Below are positions 44,802 through 54,044 of a DNA stretch of 64,000 nucleotides, one piece after another. The stretch spans positions 123,381 to 187,380 of the forward strand of contig NZ_JAAFKD010000003.1 in the NCBI RefSeq assembly GCF_013299165.1. The letters are read 5' to 3'. A program made the translations under genes and the position numbers. The stretch is from Microcoleus sp. bin38.metabat.b11b12b14.051. GTDB taxonomy: Bacteria; Cyanobacteriota; Cyanobacteriia; Cyanobacteriales; Microcoleaceae. The notes under the pieces are model-generated. The model was not told where the DNA came from. It did no database searches and saw nothing but the letters and a program-made list of their open reading frames with translations. Position 1 is the stretch's first letter. Every line of letters begins with the position of its first letter.

Positions 44802-47720
44802 ATGGGGCAGGATCAAAGACCGAAGGATGTAGACGAACAAATCGCTGGGCTGGAGCGCCTTCTCCAAACTCTGCGAGAAGAGGAGAATGTGGAAGTGCTG
44901 CTGGAAACCACGCTCGGTTACTTGCAAGCGGATTTTGACTGGCGGTTGATTTGGATCGGGTTGTACGATCGACAAGCCCACAGATTGTTTGGAAAAGGCG
45001 GCATGACTCCTAACGGGGACTTGTCTTTTCTCAAACAGCGGTTTGCACTGACTCCGGGGGATTTGCTCGAACAAGTGGTGATTCAACTGCGGCCGGTGGG
45101 AGTCGCGGATTTGCGATCGGAAAACAGAGCCGGAGAATGGCGCAAAGCAGCTCAAACTTACAATATTCAAGGCACGACTCTGTTTCCGCTGCGCTACAAA
45201 GACCGCTGTTACGGGGTGATTTTGCTGGGGACTGATGTGTGGGGAGCATCGCCAAGTTCGGGGGAAAAAACGCAGTTGTCGATCGTATTTGGAGCGCTAG
45301 CAACTGCTCTTTATCAAATAGAAAAAGATTGGCAGCGACAATTGGTCAAACGCCCGGACGAGTCTTTGTTAGCGCTGATTTCGCAGTTGCGGGAACTGCG
45401 ATCGCTCGATCAATATTTGCAAGCGGTAGTGGAACAAGCCCACGAATTTATCGAGCCGACGCGCACCAATGTTTATTGGTTCGAGCAAGAGCGCCGCTAT
45501 TTTTGGCGCCGAGTCAGCAACCGCCAAATTGCTCCGGGTTTAGGCTCGATCCGACCTGCTTCGGGCATCACCGTGCAAGATTTGGGGGAATTTTATCAGG
45601 CTTTGGCTAGGGAAGAAATGGTTTGGATCGGTGAATCTCATAGTTCTCTAAAAACTGAGCTGACGGGGCGGTTGATGCAGCAAATCCGCGCTCGCTCTCT
45701 GTTGGCGGCGCCGATTGTTTTGGAAGGGGAATTGTTGGGATTTTTGGCAGTGGAAGCCGCCGAGCCCCGGATTTGGCAAGACAATGAAAAACATTACCTG
45801 CGGGGAGCGGCGCAGTTAGTGGCTCTGACGGCTCCTTTGTCGGAGATGGAGGAGAGGATTGAGCAAACGCGGCTCGATCGAGATTTAACTGCCGGCATCG
45901 CTCGCGCCATCTACACTGATGTTGACTGGGAGGCGACTTTGAAAAATACGGCAGAGCAGTTGTGCTCTCGGCTCAAATGCGAATACTTTTTGCTGCTGCT
46001 GTACGGGGAAGAACAACATCGCTTTGAAATTGTCTGCCAAAATCTGCCCCGCAACCGCCGACAAGTACCCTCGCCGCTGAATGCCCTCGATGCGGCTGAT
46101 GTGGAGCTGCTTCAGGATCGCGGGGAACCTCTGGCGATCGAAAATTGGGATGAAGACGGGCGGCTGGGCGCTTGGCGGGAAGTGCTGGCGGAAGCGGGGG
46201 TGCGATCGCTTTTGGCGTCGAATACTCTGGGGAAACAGCCCGAGGGAGAACACCCCAATCAAAAATCAAAAATCAAAAATCAAAAATCGATCGAGGGTTT
46301 GCTGGTTGTCGGGCACAGCGCGACTCGCACTTGGAGGCGATCGGAGCGAGAATTAGTTCGGGTAGTCAGCCAACAGCTAGGATTGATCTTGCACTCTTGG
46401 CAGCAGAGTTCGGAAATCGAGAAATATCAGCAATTTGAGCGATCGATCAAATCGGGTTTGACGCTGTTGCAACATTCTAGCGAGCAACAATCCCAACAAC
46501 AAAAATCTGCTGCTTCAGCGAAGATGTTCCCGGAGTTGCCGCTGCAAAAGCTCGATCGCAACTTTGCTCAAAATCTTTCCCAGACAATTGCCTGTCCTTT
46601 AGTAGCCGTAATTACTTGGAATCGAGGCCAGGAGGAAGCTGCAATCTCCGCGGCTGTAGCTGCCAATCCCGTATTTGCCCTCAATCCCGAGGCCGTGATT
46701 CTCGTCGAAACAGATGGTTTGATCCAACAAACCCTCGCCAAATCCGGCGTGCTGCAACTGAGCACGAGCCAACTGTCGCTGGCGACGAAGCGGTGGCTCC
46801 GCAGCCCGGGAATTGGGGAGCTTTTGGCAGTGCCGCTGCAAAGCGCCCCAGAACACGCTCCGGCCGGCATTGTGGTGGTTGCAGACGCTGCGGGTCGTCA
46901 GTGGTCGGAGTTGTCCGTAAATTTACTGAGTTCGATGGCGTCTCAGTTGGCTTGGTGGCGGAGGTATTTGGCTGTGCAATCGGCTCAGGAGTCGCAGCGA
47001 TTGGAACTGGAGATGCTCAATTGGTACAAGCAGCGCCGTTTTGAGGATTTTTACCGCAATGTGGGAGCCGGGGTGAAGGAGTTGGGAGATTTGAGCCAGT
47101 CGATTTTGCAGTCGGCGAAGGAACAAAAGGATGCTCTGAAAACTTTGCGCTACCAACAGGTTTTGCGCCAGATTGGTAATTCTTTGGGGTCAATTCATTT
47201 GGTGCTCAAACACGAACAGTGGCGCCTGCAATTTGCACGAGATGCGGTGCCTGTGAGTGCTTGGCTGAGGCGATCGCTCGATCGCACGTCCCCCCTGGTC
47301 AAACAGTCGGGAATCTTGCTGGAAGTCAACAGAGAGCTTGCTGTGTCGCTGCCTGCGGGCCAGACTTTGAGCGTTCGCGGCGATAGCATCAAGCTGGATT
47401 TGATCCTGTGCGAATTGCTGGCGATGGCTTGTAGGCGCTCTGGAGTTGGCGACAAGATTGAGATGCGCTCTCAACTTTTGGGGGAGGATTGGCTGGAATT
47501 ATCTGTGATCGATAGTGGTGAGTGCGATCGACAGTTAATTGCTGCGTTCAACAGCGGTTCGCAGGCTGATATATTGGCTGTGGTGTCAAATAGGTCGATC
47601 GTCCAAAATCTCTTAATTTGTCAGCGCGCGGTATGCTTAATGGGGGGAGATTTTTCCTTAGAAATCTTACCAAATAATTTAATTGTCGCCCGCCTAGTGT
47701 TGCCCCTAGCCACAGCTTAA
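44802..47720 (+). CDS. multi-GAF sensor protein with degenerate histidine-kinase-like C-terminus
   Basis: 972 aa from ATG 44802; a GTG six codons upstream is possible. Three or more GAF-like modules in a row, at about 20-170 (FDWRLIWIGLYDRQ...TTLFPLRYKDRCYGVILLG), 200-345 (SLLAAPIVLEGELLGFLAVE) and 365-540 (SIEGLLVVGHSATRTW). The C-terminal 150 residues resemble an ATPase lid region (SVRGDSIKLDLILCELLAMA, LELSVIDSGE) but the N-box and glycine boxes are poor and no H-box is clear. It may be a regulator without kinase activity. A simple AAAAATC repeat is translated within the third module (about residues 485-496). Confidence 0.78.
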   Translation: MGQDQRPKDVDEQIAGLERLLQTLREEENVEVLLETTLGYLQADFDWRLIWIGLYDRQAHRLFGKGGMTPNGDLSFLKQRFALTPGDLLEQVVIQLRPVGVADLRSENRAGEWRKAAQTYNIQGTTLFPLRYKDRCYGVILLGTDVWGASPSSGEKTQLSIVFGALATALYQIEKDWQRQLVKRPDESLLALISQLRELRSLDQYLQAVVEQAHEFIEPTRTNVYWFEQERRYFWRRVSNRQIAPGLGSIRPASGITVQDLGEFYQALAREEMVWIGESHSSLKTELTGRLMQQIRARSLLAAPIVLEGELLGFLAVEAAEPRIWQDNEKHYLRGAAQLVALTAPLSEMEERIEQTRLDRDLTAGIARAIYTDVDWEATLKNTAEQLCSRLKCEYFLLLLYGEEQHRFEIVCQNLPRNRRQVPSPLNALDAADVELLQDRGEPLAIENWDEDGRLGAWREVLAEAGVRSLLASNTLGKQPEGEHPNQKSKIKNQKSIEGLLVVGHSATRTWRRSERELVRVVSQQLGLILHSWQQSSEIEKYQQFERSIKSGLTLLQHSSEQQSQQQKSAASAKMFPELPLQKLDRNFAQNLSQTIACPLVAVITWNRGQEEAAISAAVAANPVFALNPEAVILVETDGLIQQTLAKSGVLQLSTSQLSLATKRWLRSPGIGELLAVPLQSAPEHAPAGIVVVADAAGRQWSELSVNLLSSMASQLAWWRRYLAVQSAQESQRLELEMLNWYKQRRFEDFYRNVGAGVKELGDLSQSILQSAKEQKDALKTLRYQQVLRQIGNSLGSIHLVLKHEQWRLQFARDAVPVSAWLRRSLDRTSPLVKQSGILLEVNRELAVSLPAGQTLSVRGDSIKLDLILCELLAMACRRSGVGDKIEMRSQLLGEDWLELSVIDSGECDRQLIAAFNSGSQADILAVVSNRSIVQNLLICQRAVCLMGGDFSLEILPNNLIVARLVLPLATA
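46256..46288. repeat. simple repeat of CAAAAAT inside the GAF gene
   Basis: Four to five copies of AATCAAAA are read in frame as NQKSKIKNQKS. The same short unit type is common in intergenic DNA of the window. Confidence 0.8.
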
Positions 47721-47763
47721 AATTTTGTCAGGGCGAGGAACTTCGTACTTATAATTATTCTGG

Positions 47764-47824
47764 TGTTCGTAGTGCGGACTTGGGTACTCCGTCTGAGAGC
47801 AGACTGAAGTCTGCACTACAAACC
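47764..47824. repeat. single TTCGTAGTGCGGAC palindromic repeat
   Basis: GTTCGTAGTGCGGACTTGGG pairs with the end CAGACTGAAGTCTGCACTAC AAACC. It lies just after the GAF gene. Confidence 0.75.
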
Positions 47825-47885
47825 TATGGCGCGTGCCGTTAATCGATCGAACCAGAGATCAGCCCGTTTTGCGCGCTACTAATAA

Positions 47886-48344
47886 CTAAACCGAAGGAGT
47901 AACAGTTGTCGCCGCCTCAGAACTCGGGAAAAACCTTTCAGTAATCCAAGCAGTTACAATATGAGAAAGCAATCCCATCGGCCCAGCAAACAAACACAAA
48001 GCCAAAGAATGAACAGTCCAAACTCCCGTCCGCTGTCCTTCCAAATAAATCCAGCGCCCCACAAACAAATCCATCACTAAAAAATGTATCCATCCCGTAG
48101 CTGCTGCCGTTTCTTCTCCCAGAAACTTCGCAATATCTGCTAACTTGGGATTGGACAAAGCCGCCGCATTTTCTGGAGTCAGACTGCTACCAAACAAATA
48201 TATGTACAATACTGCCAGCACAGCAAAGGGAATAAACGAATTCATGACTTTTCGGGTAATTCCCCAGTTAGGCAATAAAATCATAATTGCCCAGAAAGGT
48301 AAAACGAACAGATTACCTGCGTTAAAAATTAGTTCGGGCGTCAT
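47886..48344 (-). CDS. ABA4-like (DUF4281) membrane protein
   Basis: 152 aa from the ATG at 48344 (MTPELIFNAGNLFVLPFW); an ATG 21 codons upstream would add an untypical basic stretch. Four hydrophobic segments. Family landmarks: NAGNLFVLPFWAIMILLPN, the loop EETAAATGWIHFLVMDLFVG and RWIYLEGQRTGVWTVHSL. The plant homologue ABA4 is needed for neoxanthin formation. The role in cyanobacteria is not settled. A CRTISO-like carotenoid enzyme gene lies about 2 kb away on the same strand. Confidence 0.85.
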   Translation of the reverse strand: MTPELIFNAGNLFVLPFWAIMILLPNWGITRKVMNSFIPFAVLAVLYIYLFGSSLTPENAAALSNPKLADIAKFLGEETAAATGWIHFLVMDLFVGRWIYLEGQRTGVWTVHSLALCLFAGPMGLLSHIVTAWITERFFPSSEAATTVTPSV

Positions 48345-48561
48345 AGTTGGCTCTTGGCTCCTGCGAATGAATTCTCTGAAGAATGTTCTTAGGATTACTT
48401 TACACAAATTATGCTAAAATTTGTCAAACTTAGGCAAAAAATTTCATTCGCCACTCAGATACAATTACTATAATGATTGTTGCAAATTCCCTGTTATATG
48501 GTTAGATCATTTCTGGTCAATTACCCGTAATGAAATTTGTAGTCAGTATTTCAATTCTTAA

Positions 48562-48933
48562 TTAAGAAGGACTGAAGTCCTCACTACGAACTTTAAGAAG
48601 GACTGAAGTCCTTACTACGAACTTTAAGAAGGACTGAAGTCCTCACTACGAACTTTAAGAAGGACTGAAGTCCTTACTACGAACTTTAAGAAGGACTGAA
48701 GTCCTTACTACGAACTTTAAGAAGGACTGAAGTCCTCACTACGAACTTTAAGAAGGACTGAAGTCCTTACTACGAACTTTAAGAAGGACTGAAGTCCTTA
48801 CTACGAACTTTAAGAAGGACTGAAGTCCTCACTACGAACTTTAAGAAGGACTGAAGTCCTTACTACGAACTTTAAGAAGGACTGAAGTCCTTACTACGAA
48901 CTTTAAGAAGGACTGAAGTCCTTACTACGAACC
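48562..48933. repeat. twelve 31-bp tandem repeats
   Basis: Unit TTAAGAAGGACTGAAGTCCT(C/T)ACTACGAACT. Twelve head-to-tail copies without any unique spacers, so this is not a CRISPR array. Copies differ almost only at one base (C or T), in the order C T C T T C T T C T T T. The core GGACT-GA-AGTCC is the dispersed palindrome of this genome. Confidence 0.95.
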
Positions 48934-49025
48934 AGTTTGATGCTCTACTTATAGCCAATGTGCTGTTGTGGCACGCTAAAGATAGAGTTTTGGCACTTAG
49001 GACTGAATTCTCACAGCTAAAACCG

Positions 49026-50039
49026 ATGACAGCAACTTATAATAACTTTTTAGATTGGTGTTCGCACAAAGATAGTCTCTCTCCTGGCGCCAGACATACT
49101 GTAGAAATATTGTTGCAAATATCAGATACGACTGAGTGCGATCGAGCTAATGAAGTGCTTTCGACTACAACGGAACTAAACCTGAAACTTTCTCAACTTA
49201 CAGATATTAGTCCCCTCGCATCTTTCCCTCAGCTTACTGTTCTCAACCTCAGCAGCAATCAAATATCCGATCTCGCTCCTCTGCAATCTTTAACTAAGCT
49301 AAAAATCCTGTATTTAGATGTCAATCAAATATCAAATATTAGTCCGCTGTCATCTCTCATAAATCTGAATGCACTCTTTATAGATACCAATCAGATATCA
49401 GATATCAGTCCGCTGTCCTCTCTGGCTAATCTTGCCGTCCTTATTTTATTTGACAATCAAATTACTAACATCAGTGCTCTCAAAAATTTAACTAAGTTAA
49501 ATACAGCGATTATCTACAAAAATCAAATATCTGACATCGCTCCTCTGACAAATTTAACTGAACTTGATACGCTCTTTCTTTACAAGAACAAAATATCAGA
49601 TATTAGCCCTCTCGCGTCTTTGAAAAATCTCAGTACGCTGTTTCTGTTCGAGAATCAAATATCTGACTTAACTCCGCTGAAATCTTTAACGAACTTAAAG
49701 AAATTGGTTTTATTTGAAAATAAAATATCCGATATTAGTCCTTTGGCTTCTCTAACTAATTTAGTTGAACTCAACCTCGGTAACAATCAAATCTCAGACA
49801 TTAGTCCTCTGAAATCGTTAACGAATTTGGGTCAACTTTATTTGTTCAATAATTCGATTTCAGATTGCAGTGCGTTACAAGGTTTGAATAAGTTATTTGT
49901 CCTGGATTTATACAACAATCAAATTTCTGATATCAGTTCGCTGCAATCTTTGCAAAAGTTAACTACGATAGACTTGCGGGGGAATCAGATTGTGAATAAA
50001 ATTTGCCCGGTGACTCCTACATCAATCTGTCGGTTTTAA
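49026..50039 (+). CDS. leucine-rich-repeat protein (internalin-like 22-residue repeats)
   Basis: 337 aa from ATG 49026 (MTATYNNFLDWCSHKD); a GTG at 48960 would extend 22 codons into the spacer. Residues 1-55 form a helical cap (SPGARHTVEILLQI); then about 12 repeats of 22 residues with the pattern NQISDISPLSSLxNLxxLxL run to the end (CPVTPTSICRF). No signal peptide or membrane anchor. Bacterial LRR proteins of this kind mediate protein binding; partner unknown. The gene lies behind the 31-bp tandem array. Confidence 0.9.
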   Translation: MTATYNNFLDWCSHKDSLSPGARHTVEILLQISDTTECDRANEVLSTTTELNLKLSQLTDISPLASFPQLTVLNLSSNQISDLAPLQSLTKLKILYLDVNQISNISPLSSLINLNALFIDTNQISDISPLSSLANLAVLILFDNQITNISALKNLTKLNTAIIYKNQISDIAPLTNLTELDTLFLYKNKISDISPLASLKNLSTLFLFENQISDLTPLKSLTNLKKLVLFENKISDISPLASLTNLVELNLGNNQISDISPLKSLTNLGQLYLFNNSISDCSALQGLNKLFVLDLYNNQISDISSLQSLQKLTTIDLRGNQIVNKICPVTPTSICRF

Positions 50040-50107
50040 TTGTTAAGACGGTGGCGAAATCTGAGCCTGTATGATAAGCTATTCAACGTCAGTATCTGGA
50101 GAAAGTT

Positions 50108-50203
50108 ATGAGCGGACATGATGCTTTGATGTTAGGAATGCTATTGTTGCCAGGTTTGGCTTTGTCGATCGCAGTTATGGGCGCTTTTGCCGCTGGTGGA
50201 TAA
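50108..50203 (+). CDS. 31-residue single-membrane-span small protein
   Basis: ATG 50108 follows GGAG (50098-50101) with a 6-base spacer, and the frame ends with TAA at 50201. The peptide is MSGHDALM followed by the hydrophobic span LGMLLLPGLALSIAVMGAFA and AGG. This is the shape of small subunits of photosynthetic or respiratory membrane complexes, but I do not recognise it as a known Psa, Psb, Pet or Ndh subunit. Too small to exclude chance. Confidence 0.5.
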   Translation: MSGHDALMLGMLLLPGLALSIAVMGAFAAGG

Positions 50204-50215
50204 AATGTTCGATCG

Positions 50216-50271
50216 TTCGGACTTTAGTCCTATTCTAAATTATCAGAGGACTAAAGTCCGCACCATCAAAC
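50216..50271. repeat. single GTTCGGACTTTAG palindromic repeat
   Basis: GTTCGGACTTTAGTCC pairs with GGACTAAAGTCCGCACCATC AAACC. It is at the 3' side of both the small gene and the minus-strand oxidoreductase gene. Confidence 0.7.
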
Positions 50272-50286
50272 CTGTGGCGGCTGCCT

Positions 50287-51786
50287 TTACAAGAATTGTG
50301 CTGTAATATCGGAATTTACCAGAGTATTCGCGCACAAAATACCCGATGCTGCGACGGCGGGAATGCCAATTCCGGGCATGGTGCTGTCTCCCACCCTATA
50401 CAAGCCTTTGACTGGGGTTTGTGGCCCGGGCCAGGTGCCTTTGGGGGCGGCGATGGCAGGGCCGTAGGTGCCTTGATAGCGGTGCAAATATCGAGCGTGG
50501 GTGAGTGGTGTGCCGATCGACTCTAAGACGATTCGCGATCGCAAATCCGGTATAATTTTTTCTAAAGCTTTAAACAAAGATTGCGATCGCTCTTGTTTTC
50601 TTTCTTGATAACCGTCGCCGTATTTCCAACCTGCATAAGGTTCTAATGTATAGGCGTGAATCGCGTGATGTCCGGGCGGCGCGAGCTCGGTATCCCACAC
50701 TGTAGGAATCGAAATCATACAGGTATTTCCGGGTACTGTAATGTCAACTTTGCTGTCGTGCACGACAACATGGTGGCCGGTCAAGCTTTCTAGTCCTTCG
50801 GCTTTAATTCCTAAATGCAGGTGCATGAAACTGTCTACTGCTGGGATGGATAAAGCGGTTTTTCGGTAGCTGTCTGGCAAATCTTCAGCCCGCAATAATT
50901 TTGTGTAAGTATCCCAAACTGTGGCATTGGAAATCACAATTGGGGCGCGGATAATTTCGCCGTTTTGTAAGCGAACTCCGGTAGTTTTCCCGGATTCAAC
51001 TAATATTTGCTCGACGGGAGTTCCCAGTCGCAATGTTCCGCCCCAGCGCTGCAAGCCTCGGACTAAGGCATCGACGATCGCACCGCTGCCACCTACAGGA
51101 TACTCGATCGCCACTCGCGATCGTTCGCCAATCATAAAAGCGATTTCCGGGGCGACGGTTTCGTGCGCTTTCAAGCCCGACAGCAAGAAGCACTCCAAAT
51201 CGATCAAACGCCTTACCCAAGGATCGCGCACGTCCCTATCCATTAATGTACCAGCCGAACTGGCGATCGCCCCTACTGACGGTAATAACTTCAACAAAGC
51301 AGGCGAGTACCGAGATAGCAACACTGGTATCAACTGTAAGTCTGATCTCAGCGCTAAAGCCGGAATTCCACGCAAAGCTTCATACAAAACTAATAAATTT
51401 TGTTGAAATTGCTGCAATTCTATAGCGCCTTGCGGTGCGAATTTAGCTACAGCATCTAAGTAATTTCTCGCATTAGCATAAACTGGCAAACTTCCTTCAG
51501 GAAAATGGTAATGCCCCAACGGATCGTAGGCAATGGCTGCGATCGATTCCTCCAAAACATTCAAGACTTGCCGCAAAGGATTTAGCGATTGTCGATCGGT
51601 CAAACCGCAATAAAAAGAAGGCCCAGAATCAAAGTGAAATCCCCGTCGCGAAAAGCTGTGAGCCGCCCCGCCCGCTATGGTGTGGCTCTCGCAAACCAGC
51701 ACCCGCTTGCCGTAGCGAGCTAGCATCCCTCCGGCGACTAAGCCGCCAATGCCGCTGCCAATGACGATCGTATCAAAGTCTTGCAT
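50287..51786 (-). CDS. CRTISO-like FAD-dependent oxidoreductase (carotenoid isomerase / phytoene-desaturase family)
   Basis: 499 aa. N-terminal dinucleotide-binding motif VIGSGIGGLVAGGMLARYG and the FAD-contacting stretch SHTIAGGAAHSFSRRGFHFD. The substrate part contains RVAIEYPVGGSGAIVDALVR; the C-terminal signature is GLYRVGDSTMPGIGIPAVAA. This is the CrtI/CRTISO/retinol-saturase superfamily. Membrane-associated action on carotenoids or related polyenes is expected; whether it is CrtH itself or a paralogue cannot be told. Close to the ABA4-like gene, which suggests a carotenoid context. Confidence 0.85.
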   Translation of the reverse strand: MQDFDTIVIGSGIGGLVAGGMLARYGKRVLVCESHTIAGGAAHSFSRRGFHFDSGPSFYCGLTDRQSLNPLRQVLNVLEESIAAIAYDPLGHYHFPEGSLPVYANARNYLDAVAKFAPQGAIELQQFQQNLLVLYEALRGIPALALRSDLQLIPVLLSRYSPALLKLLPSVGAIASSAGTLMDRDVRDPWVRRLIDLECFLLSGLKAHETVAPEIAFMIGERSRVAIEYPVGGSGAIVDALVRGLQRWGGTLRLGTPVEQILVESGKTTGVRLQNGEIIRAPIVISNATVWDTYTKLLRAEDLPDSYRKTALSIPAVDSFMHLHLGIKAEGLESLTGHHVVVHDSKVDITVPGNTCMISIPTVWDTELAPPGHHAIHAYTLEPYAGWKYGDGYQERKQERSQSLFKALEKIIPDLRSRIVLESIGTPLTHARYLHRYQGTYGPAIAAPKGTWPGPQTPVKGLYRVGDSTMPGIGIPAVAASGILCANTLVNSDITAQFL

Positions 51787-52154
51787 TTATCAAATGTGGT
51801 ATAATTTTATTATTTATCGCTGACTTTTGACCCGCCCAAAAACGGGTGCTGTGCCACGCAGTCCTGTCGTGGAGATACTAAAATTTTACACTTTTGTGGG
51901 CGTTTCTTTGATTTAATGTGAGAGTAAATCTCAAATCGTTCGACAGTTCGAGCTGCGGCAAGCAAGCGGGAATCGCGATCGAGCGAACCCACCCTCGGCC
52001 TCGCGCCGAAGTCTAAAATCTCAAGCTTGTACGGCGAAGTCGAAGCATCTAAAATCTAAAATTGTTCGACGGCGTTAACCGAAGTCGAAGCATCTAAAAT
52101 CTAAAATCTAAAATCTAAAATCCACTAACAGGGTATTTTTGGGGGAGGAAAACT
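51787..52154. other. intergenic region with CTAAAATC short repeats
   Basis: 52005-52125 carries several TCTAAAATCTAAAATC runs and two GAAGTCGAAGCATCTAAAA units. No gene is seen. A good ribosome binding site (GGGGGAGG) for the next gene is at its end. Confidence 0.6.
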
Positions 52155-53858
52155 ATGAAAGCTTTATCTATTTTAGATGAAGTTGTTCGCGAATTAGGAC
52201 AAGATGTCAATCTCTCGCGCATTAAAAAAATAATATTTTTTGCTTGTAAAGAGTGTTGGGAAAACGATCCTGCCCAACTCACCAGCGCGGATCTAGGGAG
52301 CTTAATCGAAGAAATATGCGCTAAATACAGCAGGTTAGAAGATATTGAAGCAGTTTTAAACAGTATAGTTGCCAAAGTTAATAAAAAAACAGAATACGCT
52401 TTAGTTGCAGACCAAATCGTCTGCCAACTGAGCCGGCTTTACGAATACGAAGATTTCACAAGATTAGAAACAAACATATCTAATTTTGGCGGTTACGAAG
52501 CACCTGCAATTGACGAGCACTTCAGTTCCGAACTGCCATTAGGAGAAGCGAACCAAAGAGACCCGGGAAATTTGTTTGATGTCAGGGAAAAAATTCTACA
52601 GCAAACAAATCCGCTGAGGGCGAAAATCCTGATTTTTTCGACTCTTTATCACGAGTTCACTTTTAGCGATCGCGACTGGCTGCTGTTGAAAACCCAAGAA
52701 CTTGACAGTTTGCTGCGACAACTGTTTAATGCGTGCAGCAGCCTCGCGGAACTCGAAACTCAGTTGTACAGAACAGCCGGCAATCTGGACAACACAGACG
52801 AATGCGACCAAGCCGCTAGCGTGATTATCAAAGCGATGAATCCTTGTTACGCAAAGTTGCAACAGGAAGAGCGCGATCGCTCTGAAGATTCCGCTACCGA
52901 AGATGGCGATCGCACGCATTTAAACAGCAGTGTTTATGGCGAGAGCGAACCAGTTGACAGGCGCAGTGATTATTTTGAAGCGGGCGATATTACTCAGCTC
53001 ATTCAAGCTACTCCGACTCACTATCATTATGACCCCCAGAAGAGTTATTTAGTGCCGGACAGGGCAGAACACATACAGTTTCAAGAACCCGAAACCAGCA
53101 GCAATAATTCCGCTGGCAATTTCCGACAGGAATTAGTAGAAAGATTCCAAGTCCCAGTTACAGAAACGCCGACACTAATCGAAACTTTTGCTCCGGCAGA
53201 GCCTGTTAGTGTAAATATTAGCGATTCCATCAAACGCAAATTGGGACTCGAAGAAGAAATGACAGGATTAGTCCGGGAAAGTGCTAACTCGGCCACCACC
53301 CAAATAGAAAAGATATTCAGCGAGTTAGAAGCCGCTTCAAACGGCAAATTTTATACAGAAAGTGCAGAAGAGCGTTTGTACTGGAAATATAAAAACCTCA
53401 GAAATTATTTAGGAAATATCCAGGGATTTACCGATAAATTAATGGAAATACTTAGCGAATTGGAGTCAAAAGAAAGCGGGCGCTATCCTGCTGAAACCCT
53501 AGAGAATACTCCAGAAAGTATTTCCGAAATACCGCAGCAGCAAAACTCTAGCCAGAAACCCGATCGCCATCAGCTTGTGGAAATGGCAAAACAAGGCAAA
53601 CCAAAGGCGATCGCCCAATTGATCGATCAATTGCTACAGCCTAAGGGAATTACCGCCACAGCGGGATTTAAAGACGGTTGGCTCCACATCATTCTGGAGT
53701 CTGCCGAAGTACCAAACCAACAGGATTTAGCTACATACATTCACAAAAAACTGGGTACTTTAAAATCTAAATATATTACTAAGGTAAAAATTCACGGGCG
53801 GCAATTAGGCAACAAAACAGTCGCTTGGACTCAAGAATTTGTGAGTCAAACTCATTAA
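52155..53858 (+). CDS. 567-aa cyanobacterial protein with a C-terminal conserved domain, function unknown
   Basis: The N-terminal part (about 1-110) and the part at about 140-245 are helical (VREKILQQTNPLRAKILIFS, DWLLLKTQELDSLLRQLF). The middle (about 250-470) is long, acidic and low in structure. The C-terminal 95 residues form a compact alpha/beta domain seen in many cyanobacterial proteins: MAKQGKPKAIAQLIDQLLQP, GITATAGFKDGWLHIILES, and VKIHGRQLGNKTVAWTQEF. No enzyme motif or membrane segment. It starts at ATG 52155 after a strong ribosome binding site. Role unknown. Confidence 0.7.
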   Translation: MKALSILDEVVRELGQDVNLSRIKKIIFFACKECWENDPAQLTSADLGSLIEEICAKYSRLEDIEAVLNSIVAKVNKKTEYALVADQIVCQLSRLYEYEDFTRLETNISNFGGYEAPAIDEHFSSELPLGEANQRDPGNLFDVREKILQQTNPLRAKILIFSTLYHEFTFSDRDWLLLKTQELDSLLRQLFNACSSLAELETQLYRTAGNLDNTDECDQAASVIIKAMNPCYAKLQQEERDRSEDSATEDGDRTHLNSSVYGESEPVDRRSDYFEAGDITQLIQATPTHYHYDPQKSYLVPDRAEHIQFQEPETSSNNSAGNFRQELVERFQVPVTETPTLIETFAPAEPVSVNISDSIKRKLGLEEEMTGLVRESANSATTQIEKIFSELEAASNGKFYTESAEERLYWKYKNLRNYLGNIQGFTDKLMEILSELESKESGRYPAETLENTPESISEIPQQQNSSQKPDRHQLVEMAKQGKPKAIAQLIDQLLQPKGITATAGFKDGWLHIILESAEVPNQQDLATYIHKKLGTLKSKYITKVKIHGRQLGNKTVAWTQEFVSQTH

Positions 53859-54044
53859 ATGCCGAGATAAAAGTCTGGGCTTCCACAAACTCTTGTCCGC
53901 CTCACTCAGCACTGAAATGCAATAAGTGCGATCGCATTTGCCAGAATTCAGTCTGGGCGGCACAAACTTTCATCCGCCGACATCGGCTGGAAATTTCCAA
54001 AATTTCTAGCGTGTAGATTTTGTTCAATTACCAAGCAAAAAAAT

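Noticed and set aside
48562-48933. Possible CRISPR array
   Set aside because: The 31-bp units are strictly head to tail without unique spacers, and no cas gene is near.
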